A DNA stretch of 58,947 nt. It comes from Thiorhodococcus sp. GTDB lineage: Bacteria > Pseudomonadota > Gammaproteobacteria > Chromatiales > Chromatiaceae. The stretch's first letter is position 1. Every line of letters starts with the position of its first letter. The position numbers and the translations under genes were made by a program. The stretch spans positions 1 through 58,947 of the forward strand of contig JARIBS010000055.1 in NCBI GenBank assembly GCA_029257385.1, in the 5' to 3' direction. This document shows positions 44,619 through 52,664 of this stretch, one piece after another. Below the pieces are notes generated by a model. That model was not told where the DNA came from. It worked only from the letters and a program-made list of their open reading frames with translations, and made no database searches.

Positions 44619-45610
44619 CGCCGATCTTGGTGACGGGTGGCGCGGGCTATATTGGCAGCCAAACGTGCAAGGCGCTGGCGTTGGCCGGATATCAGCCGAT
44701 CACCCTCGATAACCTCGTCTACGGACATCGCTGGGCAGTGCGCTGGGGACCGCTGGAAGTTGGAGACATCGCCGATCGCGCATTTCTTGATCGCGTCATT
44801 GCACAGTATCGCCCCGAGGCGGTGATCCATTTCGCCGCCTATGCCTATGTGGGTGAGTCGACCCAGCATCCAGGACGCTACTACCGCAACAATGTCGCGG
44901 GCACCCTAACGCTGTTGGAAGCCATGCGCGATCATGGCATCGGACAGATGGTATTCTCGAGCACCTGCGCCACCTATGGCAATCCGCAACGCACCCCCAT
45001 CGACGAGGACCATCCGCAGCATCCCATCAACCCCTACGGGGCGACGAAGCTGATGGTCGAGCGGATGCTCGGCGACTTCGAGGCGGCCCACGAGATGCGC
45101 TGGGCGGCGCTGCGCTATTTCAATGCAGCAGGTGCCGATCCGGATGGCGAAGTCGGCGAGGCACATGACCCCGAGACTCACCTGATCCCGCTCGCGATGC
45201 AGGCCGTGCACGGCGATACGCAACAGGTGCTGAAGGTCTTCGGAGACGATTATCCCACGCCGGATGGCAGCTGTATCCGCGACTATGTTCATGTGAGCGA
45301 TCTTGCTGACGCACACCTCAAGAGCCTGGATTTCCTGCGCAACGGTGGGAAAAGCGGTGCGTTCAATCTCGGCACAGGCCGTGGGGCCTCGGTCTTTGAG
45401 GTCATCGACTGCATCGAGCGGGTCGCCGGACGCCCTGTCCCAATTGAAATCGTCGCACGTCGTGCGGGCGATCCGCCGGTGCTCTTCGCGGATGCGGAAA
45501 AGGCGCGCCGTGTGTTGGGCTGGACACCGCGTTATCCTGCGTTGACCGAGACGATCGAACACGCTTGGCGCTGGCTGCAGTCGGCGTCCCAGCTCGACAA
45601 GCAGAGATGA
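44615..45610 (+). CDS. galE: GalE-type UDP-sugar 4-epimerase
   Basis: A 331-residue extended SDR with GGAGYIG at 8-14, the S116/T117 catalytic loop ([11 protein letters not shown]) and PYGATK with Y141 and K145. The [10 protein letters not shown] and FNLGTG segments are typical of GalE. UDP-galactose 4-epimerase activity is the default assignment. Its position directly after a UDP-xylose synthase makes a UDP-xylose/UDP-arabinose epimerase equally plausible. Start and stop overlap both neighbours by four bases (ATGA), a tightly coupled three-gene block. Confidence 0.9.
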   Translation: MTPILVTGGAGYIGSQTCKALALAGYQPITLDNLVYGHRWAVRWGPLEVGDIADRAFLDRVIAQYRPEAVIHFAAYAYVGESTQHPGRYYRNNVAGTLTLLEAMRDHGIGQMVFSSTCATYGNPQRTPIDEDHPQHPINPYGATKLMVERMLGDFEAAHEMRWAALRYFNAAGADPDGEVGEAHDPETHLIPLAMQAVHGDTQQVLKVFGDDYPTPDGSCIRDYVHVSDLADAHLKSLDFLRNGGKSGAFNLGTGRGASVFEVIDCIERVAGRPVPIEIVARRAGDPPVLFADAEKARRVLGWTPRYPALTETIEHAWRWLQSASQLDKQR

Positions 45611-47664
45611 TGTATTCCTTCGACCTCTTCGATACCCTGATCACCCGCCGCGTGGCGACCCCGCGCGGCGTTTTCGTCTGGATGCAGCGACAGCTCATGG
45701 CGCATGATCAGGGTCTACCGCGCGCGCTCTGTGAGCGCTTCGCCGATGAACGCGTGCATGCCGAATACAGTGCGCGCATCCAGGCCAGCAAACGCGCCCC
45801 GGACGCGACACACAGGATCCCGGAAGAGATCGACATCCATGACATCTACCGTTGGCTGACCAGTCGCCATGGCCTGGAAGATGTTTGGATCGATCGCTTG
45901 ATCGGGCTTGAAATCCAGGCCGAAGAGCGCTTTCTCTATGGTGTTCCCGAAATGCTCGCGCGCTTCCACGCCTTAGCGCGCCACGGCGAGCGCATTGTGC
46001 TGGTGTCGGATATGTATCTGCGCAGACAGGACATCACGCGCATCCTCGATGGAATCGATCCCTTCCTGCTCCAATACGCCACGCTCTATCTCTCATCGGA
46101 AATCAAGCTCAACAAGGCATCCGGGCGGATGTTCACCCATGTCGCCGAGCGCGAGCAGATCGCCCTTTCATCCATCCACCATATCGGGGACAACCCATAC
46201 AGCGATATTGCGCGCGCGCGCGAATGCGGCTGTCAGACGACATTGTTCGATGCCTGCCATCTCAGCGGAGACGAGGACTTCGAGCGACACGAAGACGCCC
46301 TTGGCTGGCAGATGTCAGCCGGGTTGTTTCGCGAATGTCGGCTGACGCTGGAGTCCGATCGCGCGCGCATCGGCGGTCTGTATGCAGCGATAATCTTATT
46401 GCCGTTTACGCTCTGGGTGCTCCAGCAGGCGCGCGCTGCCGGTCACAAACGGCTCTATTTCTTCGCACGCGATGGGCAGGTGCTTCTCGACATCGCACGC
46501 CGGCTCTCAAGCGATGATTTAGAGTTGCGCTATCTGCATGTCTCACGCCTCGCGTTGCATCGGTGCGTCAACACCGATCTCGATACCTTTCTCGATTGGG
46601 TCTTTGTCTCCCACCAGGGAATGACACTCGAGGACATCGCCTACCGCATCACATCGACGCCACACACGCTGATCGATACGCTCCAAGCGCGTGTGGGTCT
46701 TGACGTTCCCGTGGACAAACAACTAACGCACACACAGAAGCGCGCATTGCGCGCGCACTTCGAATCTGACCAGCAACTCAGAGCGCAGGCATTCGATCTC
46801 GTGTCTCTAGAGCGCGAAAAGACCCTGAAATATCTTGACCAGGAGGGCGTTTCGGATTTAGGCGAAGTCTGTGTCGTGGATGTCGGCTGGAGCGGCAGCA
46901 TTCAGGACTCGCTCTACGAGATTCTGCGCACCCGAGAGGGACAAGCGCCGACCGCACTGCTGGGTCTGTACTGGGGTTTACAGCGACACACACGCCAAAA
47001 CTCAGAAGATAATCGCAAAATTTCCTGTGCATTCCATCCGAGCACTTTTTGGCGCGACCCAACTGCGCTAAGAGAGATTGTCGAGTGCTTCACCGCGGCA
47101 GATCACGGCAGCACCCTAGGTTATGAATACCGAGACGATCGCTATCGACCGATTCTCAATACCGATAGCGCGCCAGTCATCGCCTGGGGACTCGCCGACT
47201 TCAGGCAGGGCATCGACTACTTCGTTGAGCGAATTGCTGATGTCCTGACCGAGATTGAGCTCATTGCCTTGATGCCCTATGCCTTCAGACGTCTACAGCA
47301 TCTAGTACAGTATCCCAGCACACTGGCTGCGCGCGCGATCGGCAGCTTTCCGTACTCGCCCGACCCGACGGGAACGCTCTCGCCTTTCGCGCCCGCCCTC
47401 AGCAGACGCGAGGCCTTGCTCTATCAGGTGCGCTCAGGGACGCTACGTGGCAACATCACGCGCTGGCGCCAAGGCAGCCTGATCAACAGCCGCCCCTCAA
47501 GCAGATACCTGATCTCTTCTAAGTCATCGACCTTTTTTTCCATCATCAAGGGCATCCATCCGCGCGGTATTGTGGATGCGCTCCCCTATCCCATGATCTA
47601 TTGGGCGAAACGCAAGCTCCCGGCACCGATGCTGCGCGCCTGTCGTGCGTTTCTGAGAAGTTAG
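45607..47664 (+). CDS. HAD hydrolase fused to conserved glycan-locus domain
   Basis: A 685-residue paralogue of the 39294 gene with an intact HAD site: nucleophile D6 (SFDLFDTLITRR), S134 in VLVSDMYLRR, K170 in LNKASG, and D195 and D200 in HIGDNPYSD. The position two residues after D6 is Phe, not the acid/base Asp of standard phosphatases, as in dehalogenase- and phosphonatase-like subfamilies. Its reaction is therefore unclear. The C-terminal domain has RLYFFARDGQVLL (about 280) and VVDVGWSGSIQDSL (about 423), followed by LLGLYWGL and DHGSTLGYE. The start at 45607 overlaps the galE stop, and a second ATG is at 45610. Confidence 0.82.
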   Translation: MMYSFDLFDTLITRRVATPRGVFVWMQRQLMAHDQGLPRALCERFADERVHAEYSARIQASKRAPDATHRIPEEIDIHDIYRWLTSRHGLEDVWIDRLIGLEIQAEERFLYGVPEMLARFHALARHGERIVLVSDMYLRRQDITRILDGIDPFLLQYATLYLSSEIKLNKASGRMFTHVAEREQIALSSIHHIGDNPYSDIARARECGCQTTLFDACHLSGDEDFERHEDALGWQMSAGLFRECRLTLESDRARIGGLYAAIILLPFTLWVLQQARAAGHKRLYFFARDGQVLLDIARRLSSDDLELRYLHVSRLALHRCVNTDLDTFLDWVFVSHQGMTLEDIAYRITSTPHTLIDTLQARVGLDVPVDKQLTHTQKRALRAHFESDQQLRAQAFDLVSLEREKTLKYLDQEGVSDLGEVCVVDVGWSGSIQDSLYEILRTREGQAPTALLGLYWGLQRHTRQNSEDNRKISCAFHPSTFWRDPTALREIVECFTAADHGSTLGYEYRDDRYRPILNTDSAPVIAWGLADFRQGIDYFVERIADVLTEIELIALMPYAFRRLQHLVQYPSTLAARAIGSFPYSPDPTGTLSPFAPALSRREALLYQVRSGTLRGNITRWRQGSLINSRPSSRYLISSKSSTFFSIIKGIHPRGIVDALPYPMIYWAKRKLPAPMLRACRAFLRS

Positions 47665-47671
47665 TGCTGCT

Positions 47672-49162
47672 TTGCGGTGCGGTGGAATCTTCTCTGTATA
47701 CCGAACCGATCACCAACAGCACAAGCTCAACACCTTGATCAATCAACACCTAGAGCGCCAATCACTGTTGCGCCATCTCGCTCAGAAATCGCTGACGGCC
47801 GCAGCCCATGCGCTCGATGACAGCGACTTGTCTGATGATGCAAGCGTCTTGGCGGGTTTCAATACGCAACAACGTGCGACCTTTCGTCTCGGCGTGCGTG
47901 CCGCACCGCTGCTGTTCGGTTTTTGTCTATTCATTGCCGAGCAGAGTCTGGCCGACCGCGTCAGCAGGCTATTGTTCTTCACCCGCGAGGGGGAGTTCTT
48001 TTACCAGGTCTTCAAGCGCGTTTTCCCAAATGGACGTATCACCCAAGACGCCCTTCCGCCAGCTACAATCCTGGAGGTGAGCCGGCTTGCAACCTTTTCG
48101 GGATCGCTTAAATCATTGAGCATTGAGGAGATGATGCGGCTGTGGCGTCTCTACAGCAGTCAATCGATCTTCGCACTCGGAAAGTCACTCGGTATCGATC
48201 CAGGGTTGCTGGCTGGAGCGTGCGGGCGTTGCGCAATTGCGCTCGAAGAAATCATCATCCGCCCCTGGCAAGATGAGCGGGTTCACAGGCTGTTCAGCGA
48301 TCCAGAGTTCAAAGAACTCCTAACGCACAAGATCCACACTGACCGCAGCGCAGCCCTGGCCTACTTCGAGCAGCAGGGCATTGGCGATGCGGGCGCCTCG
48401 CTGGGTGTCGTCGACATCGGGTGGCGCGGGACGATACAGGACAATCTCGCCTTGATGATGCCGGGTAACAGATTCTGTGGTTACTATCTGGGGCTACAGC
48501 GCTTTCTCAACGCGCAACCGAGCAACTGCCTCAAGCGTGCTTACGGACCCAATGCCAACCACGATCTGCTCTTCAGCCATCTACTCGATGCCGTCTCTCC
48601 ACTCGAGATGCTGTGCAATTCGCCGCACGGCAGCGTCATGGGGTATGACCGCCAGAGCGACGGCAAGGTACAGGCGATCCGTCTGAGCGAATCCTCCGAG
48701 CGTGCGATCCATGCCGATACCATTCGTCACTTTCAGGATGGAGTGCTCTTCGGATGCGGATTCTGGGCCGACCAAGCCAATGACCATGAGATGCGTAGCA
48801 CTGATCTGCGCGAGACGGCCTGCACGATCTGGAGCGACCTCATCACTAAGCCGGAACGCCAAATCTCTGAGGCATACACGGCCTTGAATCACAATGATGT
48901 CTTCGGCGTGGGCCGTTTCGTCGACAAAAAAGTGGTGCCATCACCCGCCAAGCTGCTTTACGGCCTGATTTCCCCGGCCGATCGCAGAGAGGTCATCCTC
49001 TACATCAAGCAGACTCAATGGATGCCTGGCCTGTGGCACAGGAGCGATCTCACCGTGGCGCACAAAGCCATCCTGGCGGTCGCCTTGGCGACCGGTCGGG
49101 CCTACAAACACGCACGCATGTGGATCCACCATCATCTACTCGACAAGCGCAACAACCGCTAA
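47672..49162 (+). CDS. third paralogue: C-terminal domain alone, without HAD domain
   Basis: A 496-residue protein that matches only the C-terminal part of the two other paralogues. RLLFFTREGEFF (99-110) replaces RDG with REG, VVDIGWRGTIQDNL is near 247, and GYYLGLQRF and GSVMGYDR follow. The first 70 residues do not resemble a HAD domain. The frame's TTG at 47672 has no clear ribosome-binding site and begins eight bases after the previous stop, so the true start may be later (another TTG near 47732) and the gene may be an N-terminally truncated copy. It could be a free-standing functional domain, since the reading frame is intact. Confidence 0.72.
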   Translation: MRCGGIFSVYRTDHQQHKLNTLINQHLERQSLLRHLAQKSLTAAAHALDDSDLSDDASVLAGFNTQQRATFRLGVRAAPLLFGFCLFIAEQSLADRVSRLLFFTREGEFFYQVFKRVFPNGRITQDALPPATILEVSRLATFSGSLKSLSIEEMMRLWRLYSSQSIFALGKSLGIDPGLLAGACGRCAIALEEIIIRPWQDERVHRLFSDPEFKELLTHKIHTDRSAALAYFEQQGIGDAGASLGVVDIGWRGTIQDNLALMMPGNRFCGYYLGLQRFLNAQPSNCLKRAYGPNANHDLLFSHLLDAVSPLEMLCNSPHGSVMGYDRQSDGKVQAIRLSESSERAIHADTIRHFQDGVLFGCGFWADQANDHEMRSTDLRETACTIWSDLITKPERQISEAYTALNHNDVFGVGRFVDKKVVPSPAKLLYGLISPADRREVILYIKQTQWMPGLWHRSDLTVAHKAILAVALATGRAYKHARMWIHHHLLDKRNNR

Positions 49163-49288
49163 CGCGGACCTCGCGGCTGCTCGCAATATGGACGTCCGCG
49201 ATCGCTCTGGGCTATATCGCGAGTATCGCCATGCATCTATGGGGCAACGGGTGAGGCTCGCGCCGCGCCCTTCCCTGGGCGCCGCCAA
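49163..49288. other. intergenic region after the glycan locus
   Basis: 126 bases. CGCGGAC (49163-49169) and GTCCGCG (49194-49200) form an inverted repeat that could end the glycan transcript. A 44-codon frame from GTG 49120 to 49254 ends in a hydrophobic stretch (LLAIWTSAIALGYIASIAM); it is listed under findings only. Confidence 0.4.
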
Positions 49289-49834
49289 GTGAACCTGCGA
49301 GGCACAAAACTCAGCTCGCTGGTGATCGCCCTGCTCATTTCTGGAGCCTGGGCGATCGAACGCTGGGGGCCTGGACTGATCCCTGAGGGATGGTCGATCG
49401 GTGCGTCGGGGCGCGATTGTCGCCTGGATCGAGTCCTCGATGGCGACTCGATAAAACTGTTCTGCCAAGGCCGACCAGTCGAGGTCAGGCTCCACTGCAT
49501 TGATGCCCCGGAAAAAGACCAACGCCCCTGGGGCGATCGGTCGCGCGCCCATCTCAGGGAAATCACCCCGCGCAACGTCGAGCTATTTGCGATCGAGAAA
49601 GACCGTTTCGGGCGCACGGTCGCGGAGGTCTATTCGACCGGCCCCGAGCGTCGCTCGCTGAACCTCGCGCAGGTCAGCGCGGGACAGGCGGCGGTCTATG
49701 AGCGATTTTGCGAAGATCCGCGTTATTTTCGTGCCGAGCGCGAGGCGCGCAAGGCCAAGCGCGGGATCTGGCAACAGCACGGCGATCACCAGACCCCGTG
49801 GCGCTTTCGACATCGTCGCGCATCGCGAAACTGA
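49289..49834 (+). CDS. thermonuclease (staphylococcal nuclease-like) domain protein
   Basis: A 181-residue protein with an N-terminal membrane or signal segment (LSSLVIALLISGAWAI) and an SNase-like fold: RVLDGDSI, VRLHCIDAPEKDQ, DRFGRTVAEVY and the Tyr-containing AAVYERF near the end. The Arg-Asp-Glu catalytic set of the family is plausibly R, D and E in these segments, so it may be active outside or at the membrane. Translation starts at GTG. It lies between the glycan locus and the convergent cyclopropane-synthase-like gene. Confidence 0.85.
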   Translation: MNLRGTKLSSLVIALLISGAWAIERWGPGLIPEGWSIGASGRDCRLDRVLDGDSIKLFCQGRPVEVRLHCIDAPEKDQRPWGDRSRAHLREITPRNVELFAIEKDRFGRTVAEVYSTGPERRSLNLAQVSAGQAAVYERFCEDPRYFRAEREARKAKRGIWQQHGDHQTPWRFRHRRASRN

Positions 49835-49881
49835 GCGGCCGCGCGTCTTGACCACAATCGGCGCGCGCTGCGTTGCGCTGG

Positions 49882-50943
49882 TTAGCGCGTCTGCCCTGCT
49901 GCCGGGCGCTCGAACAGATAGTGACTGACGAACCACTCCTGCCCCTGGCGAAACCCGAACAGCTCGGCGCTCGCCATGAAGAACAGCCGCCAGCGCACCC
50001 ACCAGATGCCCGCAGCGTCGGTGCCATAGGTCTGGGCGAGAATCGGCCAGACGCGCTCGCGCTCGGCGTCCATGCGCGCCAGCCAGGTATTGAGGGTGCG
50101 CGCGTAGTGGCGTCCGTTCCAACGCCAGTGTTGGAGCAACTTCAGATCCTCCTGGAAATGCAGGGGTAGGTCATCACTCGGCATAATCCCGCCAGCAAAG
50201 AAGTAATGCGTCATCCAATCGCTTGGGCCTTCGTCCTCGAAGGGGTACGGATGCTCGCGGTGCACGAAGATGTGCATCAAAAAACGCCCGCCGGGTTTCA
50301 GCCAATCATGAACACGGCGCAATAGCCGACGATAATTGCGCATATGCTCAAACATCTCCAGCGAGATGATACGGTCGTATGTACGCTCGGTTTGAAAGTC
50401 GTTCATATCCGCCGTGACGACCTGGAGATTGTCCAAACCCCGGCGATCGCGCTCCGCCTCGATGAACTGACGCTGGCCATTGGAATTGGACACGGCGGTG
50501 ATCTGACACTTGGGAAAGTTCTCGGCCGCATAGAGACTCAGCGCCCCCCAACCGCAGCCCAGCTCCAGCACCTTCTGACCATCCTCGATCCCAGCCCGTT
50601 CGACTGTCATGCGCAGGGACGCAAGCTCTGCGCCAGCAAGATCGGTCACACCATCGGGCCAGTAACAGCAACTGTACTTGCGGCACGGCCCGAGCACGAC
50701 ATCGAAGAAGGCCGCCGGTAACTCGTAGTGCTGTTCATTGGCGCGATCAGGCACCTCGGCGATCGGCGCGGCGTCCATCATGGCGATGAACTCGCGCTTG
50801 TGACGCATAGCCGCCTCGCAATCATCAAGCGGCAGGCTGGCCAATCGTCCGCGCAACAATGAACGGATACCGGCTCGGATCATCCAGTCCGGCACTCTGT
50901 CCTGCTCAACCAAGCGAATTGCCGTTGCCGTTGCTCCCATCAT
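49882..50943 (-). CDS. cyclopropane-fatty-acid synthase-like SAM methyltransferase
   Basis: A 353-residue SAM-dependent methyltransferase of the CfaA/mycolic-acid group. It has YELPAAFFDVVLGPCRKYSCCYW near residue 75-95, the SAM site LELGCGWGALSLYAAENFP, and ISLEMFEHMRNYRRLL. The N-terminal domain of classic Cfa is shortened, so it belongs to the small 'cyclopropane-fatty-acyl-phospholipid synthase family' whose substrates are often unknown; some members methylate small amines. GAGG lies before the ATG. It may alter membrane lipids, but that is inferred. Confidence 0.85.
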   Translation of the reverse strand: MMGATATAIRLVEQDRVPDWMIRAGIRSLLRGRLASLPLDDCEAAMRHKREFIAMMDAAPIAEVPDRANEQHYELPAAFFDVVLGPCRKYSCCYWPDGVTDLAGAELASLRMTVERAGIEDGQKVLELGCGWGALSLYAAENFPKCQITAVSNSNGQRQFIEAERDRRGLDNLQVVTADMNDFQTERTYDRIISLEMFEHMRNYRRLLRRVHDWLKPGGRFLMHIFVHREHPYPFEDEGPSDWMTHYFFAGGIMPSDDLPLHFQEDLKLLQHWRWNGRHYARTLNTWLARMDAERERVWPILAQTYGTDAAGIWWVRWRLFFMASAELFGFRQGQEWFVSHYLFERPAAGQTR

Positions 50944-51069
50944 TCTCCACTCCTCGTAATCAGATGCTCGACGTCAGGCCCATGTGCTGGCGCATCATGA
51001 GCTTTCAAAGCGTAGTCTGGACAACCACGCGATTGTGGCGCGCGATGAATGCACCTGGCGCCTGCGCGC

Positions 51070-51897
51070 TCAATGCCCATTCGATCCGGAGAACAGTCGA
51101 GAGAGCCAACTGCCCTTGGCCCTAGCGCCGCCACACGAGCGCGAACGCGCGCTCAACGCGGGCGGTAAAGGGACGGTCGCAGGATCACGATTCTCGATGA
51201 TGGCGCGCGGGCGACCCATGACGAGCAGCTCGGCCTCGTCGGCGCCAACCCACTGCGCTGCCGCATGCCGACCTTCGGCCAAGAGTGGGCGTCGATGGTG
51301 AGTTTCGTGCGCATCCGTGGCGAGGATATGCACGAGTCCGTCATCGAGAAAACGCTCAGACCAGTATTTCGGACGTCGGCCGAAACGTCCGGTCACGGCG
51401 CCCGAGGTGAGCTGAATCCAGGCCCCACCGCGCACCGCAGCCACAAACCACGGATAGTGCTCCTCATCCAGCCAGGTCAGGCGCTCGGGGTGAGTGATGA
51501 CGGGCACGTATCCAGCCGCCAGGACCGCGAAGATCAAATCGGTGAATCCACTTGGCACCGAATGATGCGGCGGCTCGAACAAAAAATAGCGGGTGCCATG
51601 CAGCGTCGGCATCCGTCCCGAGCGTAATCCATCGAGCAATTCCGGAACGACCTGGATGTCCGCGCCGTAGGTAATCTCCAGTGCAATGTCGGCTGCTTGT
51701 AACGCAGCGCGCAGCCGCTCGACATCGCGCTTGATCTGTGGCCCCGTATTCTCGAACAGACCTGGATAGATATGTGGGGTGCAGGCGGTCATGCCGATCC
51801 CATCGTCGACTGCGATGCGCGCCATTTCGAGCGATACGTTAAGATCTGCGGCACCATCATCGATGCCCGGAAGCAAGTGGCAATGGAGATCGATCAT
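51070..51897 (-). CDS. PHP-type protein-tyrosine phosphatase (CpsB/CapC/YwqE type)
   Basis: A 275-residue metal-dependent PHP-domain protein. Metal-binding features are DLHCHLLPGIDDGA (H5, H7), TACTPHIYPG, VITHPERL and ILATDAHETHH. Such proteins dephosphorylate the tyrosine-rich tail of the BY-kinase that controls polysaccharide chain length and export. No BY-kinase, Wzx, Wzy or outer-membrane exporter is in this window, so its partner is elsewhere. Its location 2 kb after the glycan locus suggests a link, though two unrelated genes lie between. Confidence 0.87.
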   Translation of the reverse strand: MIDLHCHLLPGIDDGAADLNVSLEMARIAVDDGIGMTACTPHIYPGLFENTGPQIKRDVERLRAALQAADIALEITYGADIQVVPELLDGLRSGRMPTLHGTRYFLFEPPHHSVPSGFTDLIFAVLAAGYVPVITHPERLTWLDEEHYPWFVAAVRGGAWIQLTSGAVTGRFGRRPKYWSERFLDDGLVHILATDAHETHHRRPLLAEGRHAAAQWVGADEAELLVMGRPRAIIENRDPATVPLPPALSARSRSCGGARAKGSWLSRLFSGSNGH

Positions 51898-51968
51898 TTC
51901 AGGCCCTGTATAACAAGTCAGGTGAGTCCATCCCGCGAATTACGCGGCACGGGGTCCAGCGCAGGCGC

Positions 51969-52532
51969 TCAGCCGCGCAGCACGCGTCCCGTCGCCCCAT
52001 CGCGAATGACAGACGGGCGACGAGCACCCGCGCAAGCGCCAACGAGGATATGATCGAGTCGATCCCCGAACGCCAGACGCACCTGCAATGCAGTGCGCGC
52101 AGGCGCACGCTCGGCCTGGTTGGCGCTGGTGGAGACGATAGCGCCGCCGCGGACCCGGCACAACGCAGCGGCGAGCGGATGGGCTGTAACCCGCACTGCC
52201 AGCGTGTCGAAGCGCCCGGTGAGCCACTCGGGCGTTGCGCGACGCGCCGGCAGGAGCCAGGTATTTGGTCCCGGCCAACTCGCCACGACCCGCTCCATCG
52301 GCTCGGCGGACAGCGGCTCAACAAAGTGCAGTAGCTGATCCAGATCGGCTGCAATGAGGATCAATCCCTTGGAGAGCGCACGGCGTTTGATCGCGAGCAG
52401 ACGCAAGACGGCATCGCGATTCCAGGGATCGCAGCCAAGCCCGTAGACGGCCTCGGTGGGATAGGCGATCACACCACCTTGAGTGAGGATACGACTAGCG
52501 AGGCGCAGACGATGATGGGACGGTATCGACAT
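51969..52532 (-). CDS. tsaC: threonylcarbamoyl-AMP synthase
   Basis: YrdC-fold enzyme of 187 residues that makes threonylcarbamoyl-adenylate for the t6A37 modification of tRNA. The start MSIPSHHRL avoids 26 unrelated residues. The nucleotide-binding GGVIAYPTEAVYGLGCDP, the KRRALSKGLILIA stretch and the STSANQ segment are all present. This gene is next to topA/smg/dprA/def/fmt in E. coli as well (yrdC), supporting the call. Confidence 0.93.
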   Translation of the reverse strand: MSIPSHHRLRLASRILTQGGVIAYPTEAVYGLGCDPWNRDAVLRLLAIKRRALSKGLILIAADLDQLLHFVEPLSAEPMERVVASWPGPNTWLLPARRATPEWLTGRFDTLAVRVTAHPLAAALCRVRGGAIVSTSANQAERAPARTALQVRLAFGDRLDHILVGACAGARRPSVIRDGATGRVLRG

Positions 52533-52664
52533 CCAGAGGCACACCCTAGCGTATTGACCCTCAACCCCTGTTACGAGCCAGACAGCCAAGGGAGACGATT
52601 GGTCTGCCAAGCGAACGCGTGCTTGATGCGCTGAAGTGAGTCGTGCGGCATCGCGCAGATTCCT

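Noticed and set aside
49018-49162. Upstream part of the 79-codon frame 49018-49254 as a gene
   Set aside because: Residues before the GTG at 49120 are in a shadow frame of the third paralogue, without a start signal; only the last 44 codons are raised as a finding.
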